Shown: positions 51,402 through 60,548, numbered from the stretch's first letter. The stretch is 64,000 nt of DNA from Nocardia sp. NBC_01730 (GCF_035920445.1 NZ_CP109162.1:930001-994000), one strand, 5' to 3'. Notes: a model not told the origin generated them from the letters alone. Made by a program: numbers and translations.

Positions 51402-51765
51402 CACACCCGCGCTGTGCCATCGCCACAAATCTCGACTCCTCGATTGTCGGATCAGCGCAACTGATTGCCTCAACGTTCACGCCATCATGGGGTTGACCAG
51501 AAGCCGCAGTCAGGAGGAGCGAAATGTTGAGTATCGAGGGGACGGGCAACCGACCGTAGCCGACATTATCGCCGAAGACGCAGCTATGGACCTGACGCTC
51601 CGCGCGAATCGGATCCGCTGCGCTGATTCGACCGGCGATACCCGTGGGTCCGAGCGACTCAGACTCGGCCCGACACCAGGGCCTGCGCGTTGTCAGGGGC
51701 GGCACCGCGGCCTTGGCCCGCCCCTGACGACACTCCCCAGCCCAGCCAGGAAGGACACAAACAAC
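51402..51765. other. Gap before the Gre-like gene
   Basis: An open frame crosses it from 51487 but has no family motifs. The AGGAAGG site at its end serves the ATG at 51766. Confidence 0.4.
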
Positions 51766-52314
51766 ATGGCCAGCACCAGAGGCGTCTGGATGACATCACA
51801 CGCCCACGATCGGCTTCGGACCGAATTGCACGAGCTGCTCACGCGACGCCACATCGAATCTCCCGAGGAGGACAGTGGCGACTACGCACGCAACCAGGCT
51901 CTGCATTCCGCGCGCCAAGCACGCATCCGCCGGATCTACCACCTGCTCAGCAACGCACTCATCGGTCGGAACCCACCCGACGACGGGATCGCCGAGCCCG
52001 GCATGGTCGTGACCGTCCGCTACGACGACACCAGACAGGTCGAGACGTTCCTGCTTGCAGTACGCGAGGCCGAAGACAGCGAGATGGAGGTCTATTCCGT
52101 GCAATCGCCATTAGGCAGCGCAATCGCCGGAGCGCGACGGGCGACGCCGTACCTACCGCGCCCCCAGCGTCGCCACCGTGGCAGTGACGCTGCTCCACGC
52201 GGTCCCCTACGGGCGGACGGACCCAGCATCCGGAGAACACGAGGGCAGGCCGGCGCAAGATCTGCCCTCTCGTGCCGAGCCGGTAACAAGTTGAACGGAG
52301 TTGAACGGAAGTGA
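51766..52314 (+). CDS. GreA/GreB-family transcription-factor-like protein, C-terminal frame probably shifted
   Basis: An ATG behind AGGAAGG opens WMTSHAHDRLRTELHELLTR and SARQARIRRIYHLLSNALIG, a Gre-like N-terminal coiled coil. It then reads GMVVTVRYDDTRQVETFLLA and VYSVQSPLGSAIAGAR, the FKBP-like C-terminal domain. After IAGAR the frame becomes arginine/proline-rich and ends at 52314. In another frame the expected ending appears (TYRAPSVATVAVTLLHAVPYG, cut here to its core, ending at 52294). A one-base insertion or two-base loss near 52140 would explain this. Intact proteins of this type bind RNA polymerase or nucleoside diphosphate kinase. Confidence 0.7.
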   Translation: MASTRGVWMTSHAHDRLRTELHELLTRRHIESPEEDSGDYARNQALHSARQARIRRIYHLLSNALIGRNPPDDGIAEPGMVVTVRYDDTRQVETFLLAVREAEDSEMEVYSVQSPLGSAIAGARRATPYLPRPQRRHRGSDAAPRGPLRADGPSIRRTRGQAGARSALSCRAGNKLNGVERK

Positions 52315-52319
52315 GGAAC

Positions 52320-52898
52320 ATGCAGGTATACGAGGTCATGCAAAGACCGATCACCGCTGTGCGGCACGACAATACGGCGCGCGAGGCGGCGCTGATGCTC
52401 GCCGAACTGGGCTACGCGGCGTTGCCTGTTCTCGACCAGGACGATCGCCTCATCGGGGTACTCACCAGCGGTGATCTCTTGCGGGCCGGCGAACTCGACG
52501 ACACGGTCAGTGAAGTGATGACCACACCTGCGGTGTCGGTGCCCGACAACGCGGCACTGGCCGAGGTAATGAGCAGGCTGGTAACACGCGGACTGCGCAG
52601 TCTGCCAGTCGTCGATGCCGACGGCCGCGTGATCGGCATGTTCAGCCGTGGCGACGCGTTGCGAATCATGCTCACCCCCGACGACGCACTCGCCGCCGAT
52701 GTGCAGAACCTCCTTGATCAATACACCGGTGCACGGCGCTGGCATGTCACCGTCCACGAAGGTGACGCCACCCTCTCCGGCCGGTTCGCCGACGAATCCG
52801 AACGGCGCATCGCCATTGCCCTAACCCGCACAGTGCCCGGCATCCGCACCGCGTCCATCGCAACCACACCGGCCGCTGCGGCCGCACCTGTGCACTGA
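52320..52898 (+). CDS. CBS-domain pair plus BON domain protein
   Basis: 192 residues from the ATG at 52320, chosen for its GAGG site; a GTG at 52311 overlaps the upstream stop. First CBS: QVYEVMQRPITAVRHDNTAR to LIGVLTSGDLLRAG. Second CBS: VSEVMTTPAVSVPDNAALAE to VIGMFSRGDALRIML. BON domain: RRWHVTVHEGDATLSGRFAD to GIRTASI. CBS pairs usually sense adenine nucleotides, and BON domains often contact phospholipid. Similar soluble proteins are common among stress and hypoxia genes of Mycobacteriales. It lies directly behind the Gre-like gene, likely in one transcript. Confidence 0.93.
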   Translation: MQVYEVMQRPITAVRHDNTAREAALMLAELGYAALPVLDQDDRLIGVLTSGDLLRAGELDDTVSEVMTTPAVSVPDNAALAEVMSRLVTRGLRSLPVVDADGRVIGMFSRGDALRIMLTPDDALAADVQNLLDQYTGARRWHVTVHEGDATLSGRFADESERRIAIALTRTVPGIRTASIATTPAAAAAPVH

Positions 52899-53645
52899 CC
52901 CAGCATCCACAACAGTTGAATCCGGCCTTCGACGTGAGCGGCGCAGCGCACATCGATGGATTCAGGCCCACGGCGCCGAACGTGGACAGGTTGTGGCCAC
53001 TGAACAAGACGCGCCGGGGTATTGGCGCATTTGGTCGCAGCTCGGGTTGTCACACAGACGCCGGGTTATTGCGGTCCGCGCACCCCGACTCGACCGCCAT
53101 CCACCTGCTGTTGCCGCTGGTGTGCTGTTTACAACGGGCCCGAGGGATGCGAGTGGAGAAACCGGACAAGCGGCGCACCCGCAATTGTCGCCGACGGACA
53201 AGCGCAGCCGTTCCATGTCGGCGATCCTGGCCTTGTCAGCAGATATTCGGAAGACGTGGAGGTGGTCATACACAGGGGGTCGCTGGCAGGGCGTCCCATC
53301 GGATTCGGACATTTCCCATCGAAAGTGTGAGATTTTGGTGAGATGGATCGAATTGGCTCCGGAATCAGTAACCCGGGCGAAAGTCGCCGTGATCGGAGTT
53401 CTGGCGCTCGGTCGATTTACATCTTGCTTCGAACCTGAGACGCAAGCACGCAGCAGCTGAGCGCCATCGGCGTGTCTGCGAGACGACACGCCGGGGGTTC
53501 TACCGCTTAGCTATTATTTAGCAAAGTTGCGTGGCCGGAGCCATTCTTCTACCTGCCTCGACACGGCTGAGCGGCACGCTGTCCTGCGCGGCCGTCTGGC
53601 GTTCCTGGCGGAGTCGGAGAGTTTCTTCTACGGGCGGTGCGTGTG
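52899..53645. other. 0.75 kb without a recognisable gene
   Basis: A 155-codon open frame on the plus strand (52993-53460) has no family features, and its codon use looks random. An AT-rich patch with a small hairpin (GCTA-TTATT-TAGC) lies at about 53508-53520, the only notable element. Confidence 0.4.
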
Positions 53646-55652
53646 TCAGGACGCGATGTCGCCGCTGTGCCTGGCCTGCAAAATTCGGCGTGCTCCCGTG
53701 AGTGCCGCGGCGCCGAGGACCTCTTCCAGTTGCTCCCAGCGGGTGACCAGGTCGGCGAGCATCATCATCATGACGTCGGGGAAGGCGTAGAGGAACGTCT
53801 TGTAGCGGTAGTGGTCGAGGTAGTAGAGGCGGACCGCTGTCACGGCGGTGACGGTAATGGTTCTGGCGTCGAAGAACAGGTCGTGGCCGCCGAGGATACT
53901 GCCTGTGGTCAGCACGGCGCGGTCGTAGACACCGCCGAAATCGACCTCCACGTCACCCTCGGCGACGACGTAGACGCCGTGGGCGGTGTCGTCTTCGCGG
54001 CAGATGGGGTCGCCGGGGGCGTAGGTGAGTTCATCGAACATGGAGGCAAGGGTTTCCAGGTCGGTGTCGACAAGGGGTGCGAACAACGGCACGCCGAAGG
54101 GGTCGACGCCATCGGTGAGGCACGCTACGCGAGTTCGTAGACAGTCGAAGCTGAGGTGCCGCATACGCATTCGCGCGAAGCGTTTCATGCGGTCGATATC
54201 GCGGCGCTGTCGGCGCGAGGTCTCGGTGCTCGGCGGGCTGTAGATCGACGGGTCGCCGGCGATGCGGGCCGCTTCGCGCAGACCCGACTCGTAGGCACTG
54301 TGGACGCAGCCCCAGTGGTAACTGTTGGTCGCCTCGCCCGCGAAGAACAGGCGCGTGCCGACGGGTTCGGCGAGTGTGTCGAGGTCGCGCAGGGAAGCAT
54401 CGACACCGATGCAGGCGTAGGAACCGAGCGCGTAGGGGTCCGTCGACCACGCCGTTCTGGAAACATGCTTGGGCGCGGGAGTGTTCGTGCCGAAGATGTC
54501 CCGCACGACGCCGGTCGAGTAGTCCTGGACCTCGACATCGGCCCAGGTTTCCATGGCGCGTCCGAGCGATGCGCCGAGCAGCAGGACCAGAATCGGCTTG
54601 CCGTGCGACTTCCACATGCTGATGACCACGGTCGGGTAACTGTCGGTCTCACGGCACAGATAGCCGAAGACGTATTGCTCCGCGGGCCAGAAGATTCGGT
54701 CGTAATGCAGGGCGATCTTGTTCAGCGTGCCGAACCCGACGCGGTCGATGGCTCGGCGTTTGGTTTCCGGCAGCAACGGGCTGAACTCGATTTCGTTCGA
54801 TTTGAGAACGCCGAGTGGCACGGTGACGAGCACCTTGTCGGCTTCGTGGACGCCGAGGTCGGTCGTCACCCGTACCGGCGTCGAGCCGTCACCGGTGTCG
54901 ATCCGGCGCACAACGGTTTCCAGTTCGATGGTCAGATCCTCGGCGAGTGCATCGACCACCGCCTGGTAGCCGCCGTGCAGGACGCTGTCGCCATATCCGT
55001 AGACGCGGTAGCCGTCCTCCCAGAACTTGAACGATAGTCCACCGGGATCCTCACCGACGTCTTCGCGCAGGATCACATTGAGGTGATAGCGGATGGCCTG
55101 TTCATCGTCGTGACTGTGGCCCGCTTCAGCGAGGATCTGGTCCACGACCGCGGCCAGCGGCACATCCGGATGTCCGCGGCGGCGGGCGATTTCGGCGCGC
55201 TGCTCGAGTTCGTGAAGTACCTCGTCGGCAAGTTCGAGGGTTCGGTTCTTTACCGTCGCGGTGCTGATCTGCCGATCGGGTCCGATCAGCGCCAGACTGT
55301 CGAATCCGCCGGTATAGGAACTGTCGCCGCCGACATAACTGTGCGGGATTTCGAGTTGTTCGACCAATTCGGTGAGCGGATTGCCCTCCGTACCGTGTAT
55401 CCAGTGCGCGCCCAGGTCGACGCCGTCGCTGTCGGTCCAGATCCGGCCGCCGATCCTGTTGCGCGCCTCCAGCACGGTCACGGCATGTCCCAGCTTTCGA
55501 AGTGCTTGTGCGGCAGTCAATCCCGCGATTCCCGCACCCACTACGAGTATGCTCGACGGCCTCCTTTCGAACGTTGCGTCGCCGATCGTTGTCTGCCCCG
55601 CGAAGACGGGCTCCGAGCCACTACTCGACGAAAAATCACTCGACTGTTCCAT
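53646..55652 (-). CDS. Flavin amine oxidase fused to a cyclic-nucleotide-binding domain
   Basis: 668 residues from the ATG at 55652; the frame is open 42 codons further upstream without homology. Residues about 30-480 are an FAD-containing amine oxidase: ILVVGAGIAGLTAAQALRKL, EARNRIGGRIWTD, LGAHWIHGTEGNPL, a middle substrate domain, and LFFAGEATNSYHWGCVHSAY near the FAD tail. A basic linker follows (RRQRRDIDRMKRFARMR). Residues about 540-660 form a Crp-like cNMP-binding domain: LFAPLVDTDLETLASMFDEL, YAPGDPICREDDTAHGVYVV, GDVEVDFGG and ILGGHDLFFDA. No HTH follows. The phosphate-binding Arg of classical cAMP sites is not evident. It should oxidise amines (polyamine-type) to aldehyde, ammonia and H2O2, perhaps under ligand control. 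No signal peptide. Confidence 0.9.
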   Translation of the reverse strand: MEQSSDFSSSSGSEPVFAGQTTIGDATFERRPSSILVVGAGIAGLTAAQALRKLGHAVTVLEARNRIGGRIWTDSDGVDLGAHWIHGTEGNPLTELVEQLEIPHSYVGGDSSYTGGFDSLALIGPDRQISTATVKNRTLELADEVLHELEQRAEIARRRGHPDVPLAAVVDQILAEAGHSHDDEQAIRYHLNVILREDVGEDPGGLSFKFWEDGYRVYGYGDSVLHGGYQAVVDALAEDLTIELETVVRRIDTGDGSTPVRVTTDLGVHEADKVLVTVPLGVLKSNEIEFSPLLPETKRRAIDRVGFGTLNKIALHYDRIFWPAEQYVFGYLCRETDSYPTVVISMWKSHGKPILVLLLGASLGRAMETWADVEVQDYSTGVVRDIFGTNTPAPKHVSRTAWSTDPYALGSYACIGVDASLRDLDTLAEPVGTRLFFAGEATNSYHWGCVHSAYESGLREAARIAGDPSIYSPPSTETSRRQRRDIDRMKRFARMRMRHLSFDCLRTRVACLTDGVDPFGVPLFAPLVDTDLETLASMFDELTYAPGDPICREDDTAHGVYVVAEGDVEVDFGGVYDRAVLTTGSILGGHDLFFDARTITVTAVTAVRLYYLDHYRYKTFLYAFPDVMMMMLADLVTRWEQLEEVLGAAALTGARRILQARHSGDIAS

Positions 55653-56394
55653 CGTCACAGTATCGGGGAAATACGTTGGTTGAGAAGGTAATTCACCAGG
55701 TTCACATACCGACCAATCGACCATTTCGGACCACACTCGACAAACCGGCTGATTCCGGGTCAACTGAGTACATCCCATCCGCTACGCCTACGCCCAGCGG
55801 CAGAAATTCTCGTCGCCACGAGTCGGCTGCCACAGGAGGCCACTGGGACAGTACTGCTACGACGCGACGGCTCCTGGCGCGACGACCTGTGATCGGCGGA
55901 CATTGTGCGAACGCTTGGAAAGCCCGAACTGCCCCAGCCAGGCTGCCCTGCGGTTGGGCATGGGCGAAGGATTCTACCGTGATGATTGCCGGATGCGCCG
56001 ATCGCCTCATGGGAGATGCGCATCGACTCATCATCCGGGTAATCGAGGCGCAACCGGTGCGATGTCTGCTCCGACTCCACGCATGGGTTCAGCGCCGGTC
56101 CGCTCGGCGGGCTTAGTTACTGCCAATCCAGCGAGTCTGCGGGCCGGATACCGGCCTCCCGCCCAAATTCCGGATCACCCCGGCCAATCGGTCGACCACG
56201 TACTCCCGCAAGCCGCGCGTTCATGGCGAGCTTGGCCGTCGCGATCGTCGTCGGCCAGCTGCTTCGTAGCCGACAGGCCGGCGCAGAGCCGACAAGCGCC
56301 CGATTCGGCCAAGCCAAGATTCTCCCGACCCGGACCGCGACCGATCGCCCCACTGGCACAAGCGCTCACTTCGTTGCGGCGGGCGGTGGAACAG
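55653..56394. other. 0.74 kb without a recognisable gene
   Basis: It lies between the start of the amine oxidase gene and the end of the Fic gene. Open frames on both strands lack motifs. It should contain the amine oxidase promoter. Confidence 0.4.
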
Positions 56395-57615
56395 TCAGTC
56401 GTCATCGATCTCTTCGGTGATCCAATCCTGGGGCACGAGTGCCTGGCCGTTGCTGCGTCTCCAACGTGCTTCGACCGAACTGCGGCCATAGGGGCTTTCG
56501 AGGGTAGTTGGGGTGCCAGCGATTTCCAATGCTGTTGCCGGGTAGGCCGGTCCGGCGGTGTAGAAGCGGGCTCGGGTCTTTCCGACCGGTTCGAGCACCC
56601 GGAGTGCAACGAGGTCGCGCAGATCGCGTTGCGCTTGTTGCAGACTCAGCCCTTCGGATTGTTCGTAACGAGTTCGCCGGACCCTGCCGGACATCGCGAC
56701 ATCATGCAGTGCGCTGATGACGCGTTCGTCCAGGCGGATACCTGCGACGTAGCCCTCGAGCTTCGCCCACACCGTGCCGGACCGAACCCAACGGGCATGC
56801 ACTGTTTGGGCCTGTTGGTGGTAGGCGGTCAGGTTGAACCGAATCCATTCGGACACATCCTGATCCGGCCGGTAGGTGCTGCCCCGCCGGCCGAGGACCT
56901 GGTAGTACTCCCACGTGTTACCGGGCCTGCCGAGCCACGCTTCGATGGACGAGAACTCCGGTGCGAGAACGCCTTCCCGGGCGATCATCAGGGTCTGTAG
57001 TGATCGGGATATGCGTCCGTTGCCGTCGGCCCAGGGGTGGATGGATACCAGATGCAGATGTGCCATCGCCGCGCGCACCAGCGGATGCGTGCCGTCATCG
57101 GTGTTGAGCCAATCGATGAGTTCTCTCGTCAACTCCGGCACTTGATCGGCGTCGGGGGCGGTGTAAGCGGCGATGCTCGGATCACGGGCGTCGGTCACGT
57201 ACACGGGACCGGGTCGCCATTGTCCAGCCGGGCGACGTTCAGTGTGCCGATGCCCCTGCAGCATCCAGTGCAGTGCGTTGAGAAATCCCTTGCTGTAGGT
57301 GAAATCGTCGACGTCGTGCAGCGTTTGGATGTAGGTCATCATCCGCTCGTAGGCGAGCGTCTCGGCCTTGTTCTCCTCGGAGACCTCGACGTCCCGTTCG
57401 CCTGCGATTAGATCTTCCACGTCGACGGTGGAGACTTTGAACCCCTCGATGGAGTTCGATGCGGCGACGGCGTCGGCGGTGAGGAACTTACGAAGGCCGC
57501 CTGCCCATTTGCCGGGTTTGGCCTGAAGCTCATGGCGTAGTTCGTCGCGCATCCGGTCCACATCGGCGAGGACGCGGCTATCGGCGGCGGTCAGCGCGGG
57601 CGTGGGCAACAACAT
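56395..57615 (-). CDS. Fic-domain protein (AMP-transferase type), autoinhibited class
   Basis: 406 residues from the ATG at 57615, which lies 6 bases after a good -10 box. Domains: an N-terminal Fic_N-like helix with the inhibitory motif SNSIEG (residues 53-58, S/T-xxx-E-G), the Fic core HPWADGNGRISR (193-204, with Trp where Phe is usual), and a C-terminal winged-helix-like part (EQSEGLSLQQAQRDLRDLVA). Fic enzymes transfer AMP or related groups onto protein Ser/Thr/Tyr. The N-terminal Glu finger keeps class II members off until displaced. No antitoxin gene is needed in that class, and none is present. It is divergent from an esterase gene, with only 52 bases between. Confidence 0.92.
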   Translation of the reverse strand: MLLPTPALTAADSRVLADVDRMRDELRHELQAKPGKWAGGLRKFLTADAVAASNSIEGFKVSTVDVEDLIAGERDVEVSEENKAETLAYERMMTYIQTLHDVDDFTYSKGFLNALHWMLQGHRHTERRPAGQWRPGPVYVTDARDPSIAAYTAPDADQVPELTRELIDWLNTDDGTHPLVRAAMAHLHLVSIHPWADGNGRISRSLQTLMIAREGVLAPEFSSIEAWLGRPGNTWEYYQVLGRRGSTYRPDQDVSEWIRFNLTAYHQQAQTVHARWVRSGTVWAKLEGYVAGIRLDERVISALHDVAMSGRVRRTRYEQSEGLSLQQAQRDLRDLVALRVLEPVGKTRARFYTAGPAYPATALEIAGTPTTLESPYGRSSVEARWRRSNGQALVPQDWITEEIDDD

Positions 57616-57621
57616 CACACA

Positions 57622-57650
57622 ATAATAATATGACGTAGTCATTGCGTCAA
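57622..57650 (-). promoter_or_regulatory. Sigma-A-like promoter of the Fic gene, apparently leaderless
   Basis: On the minus strand TTGACG (57645-57650) and TATTAT (57622-57627) are 17 bases apart. The ATG begins 6 bases after the -10 box, so transcription should start at or next to it. ATGAC-TAC-GTCAT, a short inverted repeat, fills the spacer and may be a regulatory site. Confidence 0.75.
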
Positions 57651-57667
57651 AATATGAGAAACCGGCC

Positions 57668-58498
57668 ATGGCCACCGCAGAACGGGCCCGTGCCGACATG
57701 AACAAGCAGAAGCCCGATCCTATCCCGCCCGCGGGGCTGCGACGGCGGCACCTGGTGACCGTTCGCACGGTCGAGGGCTTTCCCTGCTACACCGTCGCCT
57801 CCCGGTCCGCCGCCGCCGAGTCGGCCAAAGCGCTGATCTATGTACATGGCGGCGCGTACATCCACCAGATCACCCACCAGCATTGGCGCTTCATCTCCCG
57901 CCTGGTCGACGCCGGTTGCCGAGTCGAGGTTCCCCTCTATGGGCTGGCGCCCCAACACGTCTACGGCGAGGCGTTCCCCCTCGTCACCGCTGTCCACCGG
58001 AATCTGCTCGATCACTACCCACCCGAGTCGGTCATCTGGGCCGGCGATTCGGCCGGCGCGGGACTCGCGCTCGCGGTGACACAGACCCTGCCCGAATCCG
58101 GTTTGCCCATGCCTGCCCGGCTCATTCTGCTGTCCCCCTGGCTGGACATCACCATGTCGAATCCTCAGATCCGGCAAGTCGAACAACACGATCCGTGGCT
58201 GTCCAGTGCCGGCCTCATCGAAGCCGGACGGGCGTGGGCAGGCGGCGATGACCCGCACGACCCGCGATTGAGCCCGATCAACGGACCGATCGCGGGTCTG
58301 CCGCCCCTGGACGTGTACATCGGTACCGCCGATGTCTTCGACCCCGACGCCAGGCGACTTCGCGAAATGGCCGAACAAGCCAGCGTCGCCATCCGTCTCA
58401 CCGAGGTCGACGGCGCCTTCCACGTCTATGCCCTGGCGCCCGTACCCGAGGCCCGCGCAGCGACGCAGGCCATCATCGCCACCGTGCGACAGTTCTGA
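57668..58498 (+). CDS. Alpha/beta hydrolase, HSL-type esterase
   Basis: 276 residues. The oxyanion-hole motif is HGGAY (LIYVHGGAYIHQI), the nucleophile elbow GDSAGAG, followed by LLSPWLDITMS, the Asp region VYIGTADVFDPDARRL and the His in DGAFHVYAL. This is the hormone-sensitive-lipase (type IV) family. Such soluble esterases hydrolyse short acyl esters or steroid and lactone esters; the substrate here is unknown. The ATG lies 52 bases from the Fic start on the opposite strand. Family members are often near 300 residues, so the true start could be further upstream if the ATG is wrong. Confidence 0.9.
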   Translation: MATAERARADMNKQKPDPIPPAGLRRRHLVTVRTVEGFPCYTVASRSAAAESAKALIYVHGGAYIHQITHQHWRFISRLVDAGCRVEVPLYGLAPQHVYGEAFPLVTAVHRNLLDHYPPESVIWAGDSAGAGLALAVTQTLPESGLPMPARLILLSPWLDITMSNPQIRQVEQHDPWLSSAGLIEAGRAWAGGDDPHDPRLSPINGPIAGLPPLDVYIGTADVFDPDARRLREMAEQASVAIRLTEVDGAFHVYALAPVPEARAATQAIIATVRQF

Positions 58499-59359
58499 GC
58501 CGCTGACGAGGGGTGTCGTGATGTTCACGATTCACCGTCTCCGCGGGGGCATCGGCTACCTCGACAGCCGACCAGCGAGTACACGCACATCGGCATGAGC
58601 GTGTGGTTAGGCGGTGTGCCAGATACCGCAACTGGCTGTAGGCAGGGAATCTCCAATGACCACCGGCACGACGGCACTGTGACGGGAGGAACGAAGAACA
58701 CCGCACATGCCGCTGCTTCCCTGCGCCATTCGCGGTGCGCGCTGAGTCGGGGTACGTTCGCAGTGAACGACACAGAACCCGTGTCGACAACATCGATCCA
58801 GCGCACGAGCACCGGATGGGTTACTCGATTCGACGTTACGAGAATCCGCGAACCCGCCCGTTTCCGTCCCATTTCATCTCGATCGCCACCGGTCACAAGA
58901 GGGCAGGCAACACCGGACACGCCGATACCGCGAGTGTCACGAACTCAGACCGGACGAGTACGTAGGAACCCCGGAACTACTCGCGCGGTTGGGCGACCTC
59001 CCGCGGTACCCCGGCAGTCGAGTTCAGGGCGGGTAACTCATCGAATCGCCGCTCTGCCAAGGCCGTAACATCTTCACGTCGAACCCGACGAGTTCTCCAT
59101 CGACTCGGACTCCTGCGCCATCCCCGCGGCTTCGCCACCGCTCGCCGATATCGCACTACAGCATCCTTGCGCACCGCTCCCGCGTCGCTACACCGACGTG
59201 TGCGCGCCCTCGTCGCCGGAAGGCCGATTCGCACGGCCCGTGTCGACACATCAGCGGCGCGCCGGTCCAAGACCCCAGATGCTCTCGAACCACATGTGGC
59301 GGGTACGGATCGGCCTTATCCTCTGAGCCGCAACTACTTTCAATTGCTTGGGGGGTATC
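58499..59359. other. 0.86 kb without a recognisable gene
   Basis: No family-like frame on either strand. The promoter of the TNT toxin gene should lie in its last 100 bases. No clear -35/-10 pair stood out. Confidence 0.4.
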
Positions 59360-60031
59360 GTGCGCTACCGGTCTTTCATCACCGTGATCCTCACCTCACT
59401 GCTGCTTCTGGTCGGCCAACCGTGGACGGCACATGCCCAACCAGGGCCAGCACAGTCGACTTGCACCCCAGCAATTCCGGATAACGCACCACCGACGACG
59501 AGCTTCTACGACCCGAATCGGCAGTATCTCGGCCCCGATCCGCTCCCACAGGGACTGCCGGTACAGCCGCTGCTGATCGGGTACCAGCGGCTTGGCACAC
59601 TCACCGCGGATGACTTCGTGGCCAAGTACCGCAACGACTCCGGCTGGATCTACCCTCCCGAGGACGGATTCCAGGTGATCGACGGGCAGGCCGTGCGGCA
59701 CCCGCAGGAATTGCCGACCGGCACGCGGATCGACCGGTTCGGTTACCCGGGTGGACGTTTCCTCGCACCAGCAAATGACCATTTCGAAGCGCGGGCGCTG
59801 CCGCCACAGAACCTCAACACGCCCACGGGAACTCCACCGAGCAACTACCACCTCTACTGTGTACTCAAACCGTTCACGGTCGAGGCGGGTCCGATCGCCG
59901 CATGGTTCGAGCAACCCGGTGGTGGAACCCAATTCCTCCTACAGGCCACGCACCTCCCCGAGGCCGGATCGGCACTGAGCGTCACGTGGCTACTGCAGAA
60001 TGGATACCTCGTCGAAGAAAGGGCTGCCTGA
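59360..60031 (+). CDS. Secreted TNT-domain NAD+ glycohydrolase-type toxin
   Basis: 223 residues from the GTG at 59360 behind GGGGGG. A Sec signal peptide is clear (RYRSFITVILTSLLLLV, then AHA before QPGP, cleavage near residue 27). A short spacer follows, then the TNT fold: LPTGTRIDRFGYPGGRFLAP, RALPPQNLNTP, YHLYCVLKPFTVEAGPIAAW and FEQPGGGTQFLL. The Arg-rich entry motif, the His in YHxY and the Gln in GGGTQ match positions important in the tuberculosis necrotizing toxin, which hydrolyses NAD+. In that toxin the domain sits at the C-terminus of a porin-like channel protein. Here it stands alone with its own signal peptide and about 55 extra N-terminal residues. The next gene starts 2 bases after its stop. 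Confidence 0.92.
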   Translation: MRYRSFITVILTSLLLLVGQPWTAHAQPGPAQSTCTPAIPDNAPPTTSFYDPNRQYLGPDPLPQGLPVQPLLIGYQRLGTLTADDFVAKYRNDSGWIYPPEDGFQVIDGQAVRHPQELPTGTRIDRFGYPGGRFLAPANDHFEARALPPQNLNTPTGTPPSNYHLYCVLKPFTVEAGPIAAWFEQPGGGTQFLLQATHLPEAGSALSVTWLLQNGYLVEERAA

Positions 60032-60032
60032 C

Positions 60033-60287
60033 ATGGATCGTGAGCAACTCAACGCCGCGTTGCTCGCGGCCGGACTACCCCCGGAATCATTCCAGATCCC
60101 CGGCACCCATACCCACGATCCGCTCCCGACCGACTTCTGGTTCCTCCGGAAAGGTGCGCGCGGCGACTGGGAGGTCGGCGCTTGCGAGCGCGGGAAATAC
60201 GAGGTGCGCGAACGGTTCAACACCGAGCCAGATGCAGCGGCCTGGCTGTACCGCACCCTCACCGGACAAGCTCCATCAGGCGCGTAA
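60033..60287 (+). CDS. Small protein, candidate immunity factor for the TNT toxin
   Basis: 84 residues, starting 2 bases after the toxin stop, so almost certainly cotranslated. It is acidic and soluble with no signal peptide: DREQLNAALLAAGLPPESFQ, then HDPLPTDFWFLRKGARGDWE, GKYEVRERFNTEPDAAAWLY. It resembles the short proteins found beside TNT-domain genes in other actinobacteria, but not obviously the larger TNT immunity factor of M. tuberculosis. Keeping the antidote in the cytosol of the producer would fit a toxin that meets NAD+ before or after export. The immunity role is inferred from position. Confidence 0.6.
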   Translation: MDREQLNAALLAAGLPPESFQIPGTHTHDPLPTDFWFLRKGARGDWEVGACERGKYEVRERFNTEPDAAAWLYRTLTGQAPSGA

Positions 60288-60546
60288 CCTGCCAATTTCG
60301 GCCTTGTCGGTTCTGCTGGCGCCGACGGTGGGGCCTCGTTCCCAACGGATCACCCACGACCGCCTCGATCAACTAGCGCAGGACGCCACCACCCACTACA
60401 TCCGCAAACTCCCGGTCTCCACGGGAATCCTTCCGCTTTGTGACGAGAATCTTGCCCAGATCCAACTTTGGGCCGAACGCACCCTCACGACGCTGCCTGC
60501 TCACCAGCAGCGAATCATCCGGCCCTTCGCCGAATGGCACGTCATC
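60286..60546 (+). pseudogene. Recombinase-like protein, N-terminal fragment
   Basis: LPISALSVLLAPTVGPRSQR, ITHDRLDQLAQDATTHYIRK, GILPLCDENLAQIQLWAERT and HQQRIIRPFAEWHVI look like the N-terminal half of the actinobacterial recombinase-like family whose C-terminal half lies at 26340-27005. It lacks a start and breaks off after EWHVI at about 60546. Confidence 0.5.
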
Positions 60547-60548
60547 CA

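Noticed and set aside
52993..53460. 155-codon open frame in the gap before the amine oxidase
   Set aside because: No ribosome site, no family motif and shuffled-looking composition.
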